Below are positions 1 to 5,304 of a DNA stretch of 12,530 nucleotides, piece by piece; within the stretch, counting starts at the first letter, position 1; each line of letters opens with the position of its first letter. A model generated the notes under the pieces. It had not been told where the DNA came from, ran no database searches, and saw nothing but the letters and a program-made list of their open reading frames with translations. The DNA is from Actinomycetes bacterium (lineage in GTDB: Bacteria > Actinomycetota > Actinomycetes > Actinomycetales > Microbacteriaceae). The stretch is taken from the NCBI GenBank assembly GCA_023457615.1, contig JAEWKY010000008.1, forward strand, positions 1 through 12,530, given 5' to 3'. The position numbers were made by a program, and so were the translations under genes.

Positions 1-1
1 C

Positions 2-460
2 GCGTGGACCCCGCCGCAGCGCTCGACGGCGACGCCGTGGGAGTGCGGATGGCTCGACGGGGGAGCCGTCGCCGCCGCCGTCCAGCTCGGCGACGTCGGG
101 CCCGCGGCCGGACCCTCGGGCCCCCCGGAGGACACCCTCAGCGGCATCTGGCAGGCGCGGGCAGGAGCCCTGTGGTGCTCGCTCGACGGCGGATTCTCGG
201 TGGCCTTCGTCCCCGGCTCCGGCTGGGCCTGGGACGACGCGAGTGCCGGCGGTGCTCCGGTCGAGGTCGCGGGAGCCCAGGCTGCCGCCCTGCTCTGCGA
301 GCCGCGTGACGGCGGGACGGACTGCGCGCTGCGGGTGCTCGCCGGCGAGACGATCGTCGAGTTCTGGTACGGCGGGTCCGCGGAGGAGGCGACCGGGACG
401 GCGCTCCTGATCGCCGGAGCCGAGGCGGCCCTGCCGCTTCTCCCGCTCGTCGACGTGTGA
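2..460 (+). CDS. C-terminal part of a probable exported four-cysteine protein, function unknown
   Basis: The frame is open from the left edge of the window to a TGA at 458-460, giving 152 visible residues. No convincing start lies inside the window, so the 5' end is missing; the GTG at 200 would cut off half of the conserved-looking region. The visible part has four cysteines (about residues 15, 59, 99, 108) and many Gly/Ala/Trp residues. Two segments look alike: CGWLDGGAVAAAV at 15-27 and CSLDGGFSVAFV at 59-70, suggesting a small internal duplication. Even-numbered cysteines in an actinobacterial protein of this composition suggest an exported, disulfide-bonded domain or lipoprotein, but the signal peptide would lie outside the window. 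I do not recognise the family. It is followed by 81 bp and then the next gene on the same strand. Confidence 0.6.
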   Translation, partial: AWTPPQRSTATPWECGWLDGGAVAAAVQLGDVGPAAGPSGPPEDTLSGIWQARAGALWCSLDGGFSVAFVPGSGWAWDDASAGGAPVEVAGAQAAALLCEPRDGGTDCALRVLAGETIVEFWYGGSAEEATGTALLIAGAEAALPLLPLVDV

Positions 461-485
461 CCGACGTCTTCCGGCCCGCACGAGC

Positions 486-491
486 TAACGT
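486..491 (+). promoter_or_regulatory. possible -10 element (TAACGT) for the gene at 542
   Basis: TAACGT fits the actinobacterial TAnnnT pattern and lies in the gap between two genes, about 50 bp before the GTG at 542. No good -35 sequence is visible. It would give a leader of roughly 43 nt containing the Shine-Dalgarno site. The match is weak and rests on one hexamer. Confidence 0.25.
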
Positions 492-528
492 CGGACCGGG
501 CGCCCCGATCGGATCAGGCTCGGCGTCC

Positions 529-535
529 GGGGGAG
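529..535 (+). promoter_or_regulatory. ribosome binding site (GGGGGAG) that sets the GTG start at 542
   Basis: This purine-rich run ends 6 nt before the GTG at 542, which is good Shine-Dalgarno spacing. It is the reason for choosing that non-ATG start. Confidence 0.55.
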
Positions 536-541
536 TCGTAC

Positions 542-1285
542 GTGGCGGGGGAAGACCGGGAACCGGTGACGGTCGATGTCGCGGGTGTCGACGTGGTCGG
601 CGGGACGCGTCCGCGCGTGCGGGGCGTGCGCCGTCTCTCGTCGCGGCCGGGCGGGGAGCTGGCAAGCCGGCTCGCGCCCTTCGTGGTGCGCGAGCTCGCC
701 GCGCAGCTCGCCGTGCCCTATGCGCGGGAGCGTCGCCTGCTGGTCGTCGGATCGCCCCCGGGCATCGAGGGCGCGGAGGTGTGGGGCACACCCGCCACCG
801 AGCCGCTGCTGCTCCTCGGTGGCCTGCGCCCCGACCTCGTGGTCGCTCCCGGCTCGCGGTCGGGCACGACCGTGATCGCCGACGGCGACGCGGTCCCCGG
901 GACGGGTCGACGCACCACGGTGGGGTCCCGCACGCCGCTCGGCCGCCTGCTCGCCCGGGTGGGTGGCAGCGAGCTCGTGGTCGCGACCTCGCTCCCCGGG
1001 GTGATCGCCGCCGAGGCGCTCGGGGTGTCGGCCCGGCTCGTCGCGAACGACGCGGGTTCGGATGCGGAGGAGTACTACGCGGCGACCGGACGATCCGGCG
1101 ACGAGGTCGCCTCGACGATCCAGGAGGCGACCGAACGCGGCGGCGCCCCCGGGCCGGTGTGGGATCCGTACCCGACGCTCGAGGCGTTCCCCGTCGGACT
1201 CTGGGGCGTCGACGCCGATCCCACGATGATCGCCGCGATCGGTTGGCGGGCGCGCCAGGCCCTCGCCGCGCGGACCGACGCCTGA
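542..1285 (+). CDS. polysaccharide pyruvyl transferase-like protein (short, atypical)
   Basis: The 247-residue product starts at a GTG with a good ribosome binding site. The C-terminal half resembles actinobacterial members of the polysaccharide pyruvyl transferase family (PF04230), which add ketal-linked pyruvate to cell-surface glycans. The likeness is in a TSLPGVIAAEALGVSARL block (149-166), then EEYYAATGR (176-184), a short helix ending QEATERGG (194-201), and WDPYPTLEAFPVGLW (207-221). In the family the first block usually reads S-x-L-H-G-x-I-x-A-E; here the His is a Pro. The protein is also shorter than usual members (commonly about 280-400 residues), and the N-terminal third has no motif I recognise. 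It may therefore be a degenerate or specialised member without the standard activity. No signal peptide is evident, so it is probably cytoplasmic. It lies 115 bp upstream of purA, which has its own promoter. Assignment is from memory of family motifs. Confidence 0.6.
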   Translation: MAGEDREPVTVDVAGVDVVGGTRPRVRGVRRLSSRPGGELASRLAPFVVRELAAQLAVPYARERRLLVVGSPPGIEGAEVWGTPATEPLLLLGGLRPDLVVAPGSRSGTTVIADGDAVPGTGRRTTVGSRTPLGRLLARVGGSELVVATSLPGVIAAEALGVSARLVANDAGSDAEEYYAATGRSGDEVASTIQEATERGGAPGPVWDPYPTLEAFPVGLWGVDADPTMIAAIGWRARQALAARTDA

Positions 1286-1355
1286 CCGACGCCGGTCGGA
1301 TCCGGCTCGGAGCGGTCACGGGAGCGCCCCTTCCTCGGACGGAGGGTGCCGAGGA

Positions 1356-1361
1356 TAGGAT
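1356..1361 (+). promoter_or_regulatory. candidate -10 element (TAGGAT) of the purA promoter
   Basis: TAGGAT is a good actinobacterial -10 hexamer and lies 39 bp before the purA ATG. Transcription would start near 1368 and give a leader of about 33 nt. A weak TTCCTC at 1331-1336 could serve as -35, but its 19-bp spacer is longer than ideal. Confidence 0.4.
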
Positions 1362-1387
1362 GGGGTGTAATCCCTCCGTTATCCACC

Positions 1388-1393
1388 AGGGAG
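1388..1393 (+). promoter_or_regulatory. purA ribosome binding site (AGGGAG)
   Basis: AGGGAG lies 7 nt before the ATG at 1401. The AGGGA part can pair with TCCCT at 1371-1375 in the predicted leader, a 5-bp stem with a 12-nt loop. Confidence 0.7.
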
Positions 1394-1400
1394 TCCCGCC

Positions 1401-2687
1401 ATGCCCGCCATCGTGATCGTCGGCGCCCAGTGGGGCGATGAAGGCAAGGGCAAGGCCACCGACCTTCTCTCGAGTCGCCTCGACTACGTCGTGAAGTTCA
1501 ACGGCGGCAACAACGCCGGCCACACCGTCGTCATCGGCGACGAGAAGTACGCCCTGCACCTGCTGCCCTCCGGCATCCTGACGCCCGGCGTCGTGCCCGT
1601 CATCGCGAACGGCGTCGTGATCGACATCGAGGTGCTCTTCGAGGAGCTCGACGCCCTCACCGCGCGCGGGCTCGACGTCTCGAAGCTGCTGGTGAGCGCG
1701 AACGCGCACGTCATCACGTCGTACCACCGCACGATCGACAAGGTCACCGAGCGGTTCCTCGGCAAGCGCCAGATCGGCACGACGGGTCGCGGCATCGGAC
1801 CGGCCTACGCCGACAAGATCAATCGCGTCGGCATCCGGATCCAGGACCTGTTCGACGAGAACATCCTGCGCCAGAAGGTCGAGGGCGCCCTCCACCAGAA
1901 GAACCACCTGCTCGTGAAGGTGTACAACCGGCGCGCGATCGCGGTGAACGAGGTCGTCGACGAGCTGCTGACCTACGCGGAGCGGCTGCGCCCGATGGTC
2001 GCGGACACGTCGCTCGTGCTGCACCAGGCGCTCGAGGCCGGCAAGACCGTGCTGTTCGAGGGCGGCCAGGCGACGATGCTGGATGTCGACCACGGCACCT
2101 ACCCGTTCGTCACCTCGTCGTCCGCCACCGCGGGCGGCGCCGCGACGGGCTCGGGCATCGGCCCGGCGAGGCTCGAGCGCATCATCGGCATCGTCAAGGC
2201 GTACACGACGCGCGTCGGCTCGGGTCCGTTCCCGACGGAGCTGTTCGACGAGAACGGCGACTTCCTGCGCACGACGGGCGCCGAGTTCGGCACCACGACG
2301 GGCCGCCCGCGCCGGGTCGGCTGGTACGACGCCCCGATCGCCCGCTACGCGTCGCGCATCAACGGCGTCACCGATTTCGTGCTGACGAAGCTCGACGTGC
2401 TCACCGGCATCCCGTCGATCCCCGTCTGCGTCGCCTACGAGGTCGACGGCGTGCGGTTCGACGAGCTGCCCGTCAACCAGACGGACTTCCACCACGCGAC
2501 GCCGATCTACGAGGAGTTCCCGGGCTGGACCGAGGACATCTCGGGCGCCCGCACCTTCGACGACCTGCCCGCGAGCGCGCAGGCGTACGTGCTCGCCCTC
2601 GAAGCCATGTCGGGCTCGCGCATCTCGGCGATCGGCGTGGGCCCCGCCCGCGACGCGATCGTCGTGCGTCACGACCTCATCGGGTAG
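1401..2687 (+). CDS. purA: adenylosuccinate synthetase PurA
   Basis: PurA joins IMP and aspartate, using GTP, to give adenylosuccinate, the first step from IMP to AMP; it works in the cytoplasm, usually as a dimer. The 428 residues match the usual bacterial length (about 427-432). The N-terminal glycine-rich loop reads WGDEGKGK at 11-18, with the catalytic Asp13. GGNNAGHT at 35-42 carries the catalytic His41; both fall at the E. coli numbering. GTTGRGIGPAYADK begins at 126. Further on are the TSSSATAGGA, TTGRPRRVGWYDA and TKLDVLTG blocks that bind IMP, aspartate and the GTP base. The start is the ATG behind a strong ribosome binding site, and the protein begins with the usual M-P-A-I-V-I-V-G. 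It is intact, appears to be transcribed alone, and converges on the VOC gene across 168 bp. Confidence 0.98.
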   Translation: MPAIVIVGAQWGDEGKGKATDLLSSRLDYVVKFNGGNNAGHTVVIGDEKYALHLLPSGILTPGVVPVIANGVVIDIEVLFEELDALTARGLDVSKLLVSANAHVITSYHRTIDKVTERFLGKRQIGTTGRGIGPAYADKINRVGIRIQDLFDENILRQKVEGALHQKNHLLVKVYNRRAIAVNEVVDELLTYAERLRPMVADTSLVLHQALEAGKTVLFEGGQATMLDVDHGTYPFVTSSSATAGGAATGSGIGPARLERIIGIVKAYTTRVGSGPFPTELFDENGDFLRTTGAEFGTTTGRPRRVGWYDAPIARYASRINGVTDFVLTKLDVLTGIPSIPVCVAYEVDGVRFDELPVNQTDFHHATPIYEEFPGWTEDISGARTFDDLPASAQAYVLALEAMSGSRISAIGVGPARDAIVVRHDLIG

Positions 2688-2748
2688 GTTCCGCTGCCGT
2701 TAGTTGCACGCGCGTGCGAACTCCGGGGCGCGATTGCGACCATCGGGC

Positions 2749-2789
2749 GCGCAAGCAGCGAGCGACGGCGCAAGCAGCGAGCGACGGCG
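2749..2789. repeat. 19-bp tandem duplication between convergent genes
   Basis: The unit caagcagcgagcgacggcg occurs twice without mismatch (2752-2770 and 2771-2789). The period-19 match extends three bases further left, to 2749. It lies in the 168-bp gap after purA, outside any convincing gene. Two copies are enough to mark slippage or a short duplication, not a larger repeat array. Confidence 0.85.
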
Positions 2790-2855
2790 GCTCAGAGCAG
2801 CGCGACGAGGCGGTCGGGCGGTCCGGAGGCGGCGCGGTTCCCGGCCGACTGAGGG

Positions 2856-3266
2856 CTACGCGGATTTCTGCCCGATCCGGATCATGTTGCCGGCGGGGTC
2901 GCGGAAGGCGCAGTCCCGCACGCCGTAGCCCATGTCGCTCGGCTCCTGCAGCACCTCGCCGAGTCCCGTCGCGCGGGCCCTCTCGAACGCGGCGTCGACG
3001 TCGTCGGTGTCGAACACGATCGGGCCGAAGACGCCGAGCGCGACGAGCGCGGCCACCTGGTCGCCCTCCTGCTCGGAGCGGCCGGCGTGCGGCTGGCTGA
3101 TCACGAGCTGGCCGATCGAGCTGGCGGGCGACGCGAGAGTGACCCAGCGGAACTCGCCGTACGGCACGTCGTTCACGACCTCGAGGCCGAGCGCGTCGCG
3201 GTAGAACGCGACGGCGGCGTCGACGTCGGGGGCGAGCACGGGGAAGTGGGACACGGTGATCGTCAT
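2856..3266 (-). CDS. VOC-fold (glyoxalase/bleomycin resistance-like) protein
   Basis: The 136-residue product has the vicinal oxygen chelate layout of two beta-alpha-beta-beta-beta modules. The first opens with VSHFPVLAPDVDAAVAFYRDALGLEV (5-30) and the second with GPIVFDTDDVDAAFERARATG (81-101). It ends with FRDPAGNMIRIGQ (121-133). In metal-dependent glyoxalases the last block is usually D-P-x-G-N-x-x-E and the Glu binds metal; here that place holds Arg130, so a classical metal site looks incomplete. Such proteins may bind or sequester small molecules instead; the substrate cannot be told from sequence. The ATG at 3266 was chosen because it opens directly on the first strand; longer readings of the frame run into the regulator gene. 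It begins 10 nt after the stop of the AraC-type regulator, so the two are very likely co-transcribed, and the regulator may respond to the same compound. Confidence 0.9.
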   Translation of the reverse strand: MTITVSHFPVLAPDVDAAVAFYRDALGLEVVNDVPYGEFRWVTLASPASSIGQLVISQPHAGRSEQEGDQVAALVALGVFGPIVFDTDDVDAAFERARATGLGEVLQEPSDMGYGVRDCAFRDPAGNMIRIGQKSA

Positions 3267-3276
3267 GACGCCGACG

Positions 3277-3711
3277 CTACGCGCGCTGCTCCCCGCGGCG
3301 CTTCTCCGAAACCGCTCGTGTGGGCCGCATCCCGACCATGACGGTCTGCGGCGGGAGGTTCTCGACGCCCGAGTGGTCGAGCGCGCGGAACGCGGTCGGC
3401 GTGAGCCCGACGATCTCGGTGAAGCGCGAGCTGAACGACCCGAGCGACGTCGCGCCGACCGCGAGGCAGACCTCGGTGACCGTGAGCTCACCCTGCCGCA
3501 GCAGGTCCTGCGCGCGCTCGATGCGTCGCGTCATCAGGTAGGAGTACGGCGTCTCGCCGTAGGCCGCGCGGAACCGCCGGGCGAAGTGCGAGGGCGACAT
3601 GAGCGCGCGCCGGGCCATCTCGGGCACGTCGAGGGGCCGGGCGTACTCGCGATCCATGAGGTCGCGCGCGCGGCGCAGATGGGCGAGGTCGGCGAGTTCC
3701 TCGGGCAGCAC
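3277..3711 (-). CDS. short AraC/XylS-family transcription regulator
   Basis: The 144 residues are essentially just the AraC DNA-binding domain, with two helix-turn-helix motifs. The first is at about 28-51 (VPEMARRALMSPSHFARRFRAAYG) and the second at about 77-102 (TVTEVCLAVGATSLGSFSSRFTEIVG), followed by LTPTAFR. There is no separate N-terminal ligand domain. The tail (112-144) is basic and of unknown role. The GTG at 3711 keeps the ELADLAHLRRARDLMDREY lead-in helix typical of this subfamily, and it sits exactly 7 nt behind a TACGCT hexamer, as expected for a leaderless transcript. The ATG at 3657 would lose that helix. It is followed after 10 nt by the VOC gene, a pairing I recall as common in actinobacteria, and is divergent from the zinc-ribbon gene across 24 bp. 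It may regulate that pair, its divergent neighbour, or both; this is inference. Confidence 0.88.
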   Translation of the reverse strand: MLPEELADLAHLRRARDLMDREYARPLDVPEMARRALMSPSHFARRFRAAYGETPYSYLMTRRIERAQDLLRQGELTVTEVCLAVGATSLGSFSSRFTEIVGLTPTAFRALDHSGVENLPPQTVMVGMRPTRAVSEKRRGEQRA

Positions 3712-3735
3712 GTCGGCCAGCGTACGCTGAGCGCC
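3712..3735. promoter_or_regulatory. mirror-symmetric bidirectional leaderless promoter
   Basis: The whole gap between the divergent start codons is 24 bp. It is centred on a perfect 12-bp palindrome, CAGCGTACGCTG (3718-3729), so TACGCT, a TAnnnT -10 hexamer, is present on both strands. The plus-strand copy is 3723-3728 and the minus-strand copy is 3724-3719. Each ends exactly 7 nt before its start codon: ATG at 3736 on plus, GTG at 3711 on minus. Both transcripts would begin at or next to the first base of the start codon. The two hexamers share the central TA, so only one direction can be used at a time. The palindrome could also be a binding site for a dimeric regulator. No clear -35 was found. 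Confidence 0.6.
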
Positions 3736-3999
3736 ATGACTCAGACCCCGTGCCGGGCGTGCGGCTCGGTCGACGTCATCCCCGACGCCGTCGTCAACGA
3801 TCACGACCAGGTCTCCTGGCGGCCGCTCGGCGTGACCGTGCGGCTCGCGCATCCGGAGTCGACCGACATCCTCGGCATCACCGCGGCGACGCGCGACACG
3901 ATGACCGTCCCGCTTCGCGCGCAGGTGTGCGGCGAGTGCGGGCTCACCGAGTTCTTCGCGGCGGATCCCCGCGGTCTCCGGGCGGCCTACCGAGGCTAG
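3736..3999 (+). CDS. small zinc-ribbon protein, possibly nucleic-acid binding
   Basis: The 87-residue protein has two cysteine knuckles, C6-R-A-C9 and C65-G-E-C68 followed by GLTEFFA. This is the four-cysteine pattern of a zinc ribbon, with the knuckles on either side of a beta-rich middle. The C-terminal C-x-x-C-G-x-T-E-F-F resembles small predicted nucleic-acid-binding zinc-ribbon proteins of the DUF2082 type (C-x-x-C-G-Y-T-E-F-Y), but the match is partial. No membrane segment or signal peptide is visible. The ATG at 3736 is preferred because it lies just before the first knuckle and exactly 7 nt behind a -10 hexamer. The TAG stop at 3997-3999 overlaps the stop of the opposing membrane-protein gene. 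Its role is unknown; its divergent position opposite the AraC-type gene makes it a candidate target of that regulator. Confidence 0.78.
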   Translation: MTQTPCRACGSVDVIPDAVVNDHDQVSWRPLGVTVRLAHPESTDILGITAATRDTMTVPLRAQVCGECGLTEFFAADPRGLRAAYRG

Positions 4000-4637
4000 C
4001 CCGCGGCGGCGACCGCCGCGAAGGCGAGCAGCGACAGCCATCCGCCGAGCGCGACCGAGACGATCCACAGCGCGATGCTGATCACCCAGTCGCGCGCCGC
4101 CGGGTTCGCCTCCGCGCCCCCCTCGGTCGGCGTGAGGCCGAAGTACCGCCTCGCCTTGCCGTCGTAGACGAAGCGGTCGCCCGTGATGCTGCGCGACCCC
4201 ACGAGCGTCGGCGCGAGCGTCTTGCTCGACACGACGAACCAGACCGGTGCGAGGCCCATGACGACGAAGAGCGTGCCGCAGACGATGTTGACGACGATCC
4301 CCTGCCCGCCGTTCGCCTCGGCGAAGAACTGGATGCCCAGACCGGTGAACATGATCGGCCAGCCCCACGCGACGAGCGAGAGGCCGAATCCGCGCGCGAG
4401 CGCGAGCGCGATGCCGAACGACAGGAAGATGCCGAAGATGCCCAGCGGTGCGAAGAAGACGACCGACTCGGGGCAGACCGCCTCGATCGAGTAGGGGCCG
4501 CCCGAGGCGCACGAGCCGCCGAGGCTCATGACGGCGGCCGCCGCCTGGTAGAGCCCGAGGAAGAAGAACGCGAAGGCGACCCACGAGAGCACCGAGCCGC
4601 CGAGACGGCCCACGGGCGTGTCGAAACGCGTGAGCAT
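3996..4637 (-). CDS. integral membrane protein with a two-cysteine extracytoplasmic loop (second of tandem paralogs)
   Basis: The 213-residue product has about five hydrophobic segments: 15-40, 58-83, 88-105, 113-136 and 184-207. Between the first two lies LGGSCASGGPYSIEAVCPE, with Cys43 and Cys55 (C-x11-C) and strongly conserved Gly/Pro, likely a disulfide-bonded outer loop. A polar stretch (138-182) precedes the last segment and contains ITGDRFVYDGKARRYFG. It is clearly a paralog of the gene just upstream (by eye roughly 40-50% identical, with the same Cys spacing and the same ALGGWLS-x-LAF ending). The ATG overlaps the upstream stop by one base (TGATG), so translation is probably coupled. 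Its TAG stop shares a CTAG with the convergent zinc-ribbon gene. I do not recognise the family; a sensing, transport-accessory or envelope role are all possible. Confidence 0.85.
   Translation of the reverse strand: MLTRFDTPVGRLGGSVLSWVAFAFFFLGLYQAAAAVMSLGGSCASGGPYSIEAVCPESVVFFAPLGIFGIFLSFGIALALARGFGLSLVAWGWPIMFTGLGIQFFAEANGGQGIVVNIVCGTLFVVMGLAPVWFVVSSKTLAPTLVGSRSITGDRFVYDGKARRYFGLTPTEGGAEANPAARDWVISIALWIVSVALGGWLSLLAFAAVAAAG
4002..4020 (+). terminator. strong hairpin just past the zinc-ribbon stop codon
   Basis: CGCGGCGG (4002-4009) and CCGCCGCG (4013-4020) form a perfect 8-bp all-G:C stem with a 3-nt loop, three bases after the TAG of the plus-strand gene. No T tract follows, but actinobacterial terminators often lack one. 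It lies inside the alanine-rich C-terminal codons of the opposing gene, so the repeat could simply reflect codon choice. Confidence 0.3.
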
Positions 4638-5272
4638 CAGCCCGCCGTCCCCACCGCGTGGAAGGCGAGCACCGAGAGCCAGCCGCCGAGCGCGACGCCG
4701 ACGACGGCGAGACTCAGGCTCAGCGTCCAGTCCTTCGCCGTGGGGTCGACCGGGTCGCCCTCCGGCCGCACCGCCGTGAAGGCCGAGCGGCGGCGCCCCT
4801 CCACGTACGTGAACGGACGGCCCTCGGCATCCGTCGCCCCGAGGAAGAACATCCGCGCGGCCGAGCGGATCGCCCAGACGAACGGCACGAGCCCCATGAC
4901 GACGAACATGAGGCCGAGCAGGATGTTGGTGACGATCGCGGCGCCGAGCGTCGCCCCCCAGGCGAACTGCAGTCCGAGACCGACGAAGAGGATCGGCCAC
5001 GCCCAGAGGTAGAGCGGTGCGCCGAACTGGTTCGCGACGACGAGCGAGATGCCCGCGGCGATGAGCATGCCGAAGATGCCGATCGGCGCGAACACGACGA
5101 CCGCCTCGGGGCACTCCGTCTCGATGACGTACGGCCCGCCCGACGCGCAGTAGCCGCCGAGGCCGATGACGACGCCCGCGGTCTGGAACAGCCCGAGGAA
5201 CGAGAACGCGAAGAGGAACCACGACACGAACGAGCCGGCGATGCGCCAGGCGGGGGTGCGCACGCGATGCAT
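4637..5272 (-). CDS. integral membrane protein with a two-cysteine extracytoplasmic loop (first of tandem paralogs)
   Basis: The 211 residues contain about five hydrophobic segments, at 14-38, 57-80, 87-106, 111-135 and 182-204. LGGYCASGGPYVIETECPE carries Cys42 and Cys54 (C-x11-C) in the first loop, matching its downstream paralog. The soluble stretch at 137-180 contains GRPFTYVEGRRRSAF, counterpart to the GDRFVYDGKARRYFG of the paralog. The ATG at 5272 was chosen because it lies 6 nt behind a TACGGT hexamer and opens just before the first membrane segment; an in-frame extension to 5326 adds only a polar, unlikely tail. The stop overlaps the start of the paralog, so the two form one transcription unit and might form a hetero-oligomer. 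The family is not recognised. Confidence 0.85.
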   Translation of the reverse strand: MHRVRTPAWRIAGSFVSWFLFAFSFLGLFQTAGVVIGLGGYCASGGPYVIETECPEAVVVFAPIGIFGMLIAAGISLVVANQFGAPLYLWAWPILFVGLGLQFAWGATLGAAIVTNILLGLMFVVMGLVPFVWAIRSAARMFFLGATDAEGRPFTYVEGRRRSAFTAVRPEGDPVDPTAKDWTLSLSLAVVGVALGGWLSVLAFHAVGTAG

Positions 5273-5278
5273 GGCCAC

Positions 5279-5284
5279 ACCGTA
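5279..5284 (-). promoter_or_regulatory. -10 element (TACGGT) for a leaderless transcript of the paralog pair
   Basis: On the minus strand TACGGT is followed by six bases (GTGGCC) and then the ATG at 5272. This is the leaderless arrangement, with transcription starting at or next to the start codon. No -35 is evident. Confidence 0.45.
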
Positions 5285-5292
5285 GTGGCTGC

Positions 5293-5297
5293 GAGGA
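5293..5297 (+). promoter_or_regulatory. ribosome binding site (GAGGA) supporting the GTG start at 5305
   Basis: GAGGA lies 7 nt before the GTG at 5305, good spacing for a Shine-Dalgarno site, so this gene should have a leader, unlike several of its neighbours. Confidence 0.55.
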
Positions 5298-5304
5298 TGG
5301 GCGT

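Noticed and set aside
457..1416. 319-codon plus-strand frame overlapping the gene at 542
   Set aside because: Arg/Gly/Ala-rich with no motifs; the 542 frame has a ribosome binding site and family blocks.
138..2672. 844-codon open frame on the minus strand opposite the gene at 542 and purA
   Set aside because: The product is Arg/Pro-rich low-complexity sequence without domains, and purA on the other strand is certain. Long antisense frames are expected at this GC content.
2706..2717. Palindrome GCACGCGCGTGC after purA as a terminator
   Set aside because: Without a spacer only a 4-bp stem can form with a 4-nt loop, and no T tract follows; too weak to call.
3267..3491. 75-residue N-terminal extension of the VOC protein
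   Set aside because: It overlaps the AraC-type coding region in another frame and consists of Ser/Arg repeats; the ATG at 3266 opens directly on the VOC fold.
3712..4584. N-terminal extension of the AraC-type frame to 4584
   Set aside because: It would run antisense through the zinc-ribbon gene and in another frame through the membrane protein, and adds only low-complexity Arg-rich sequence.
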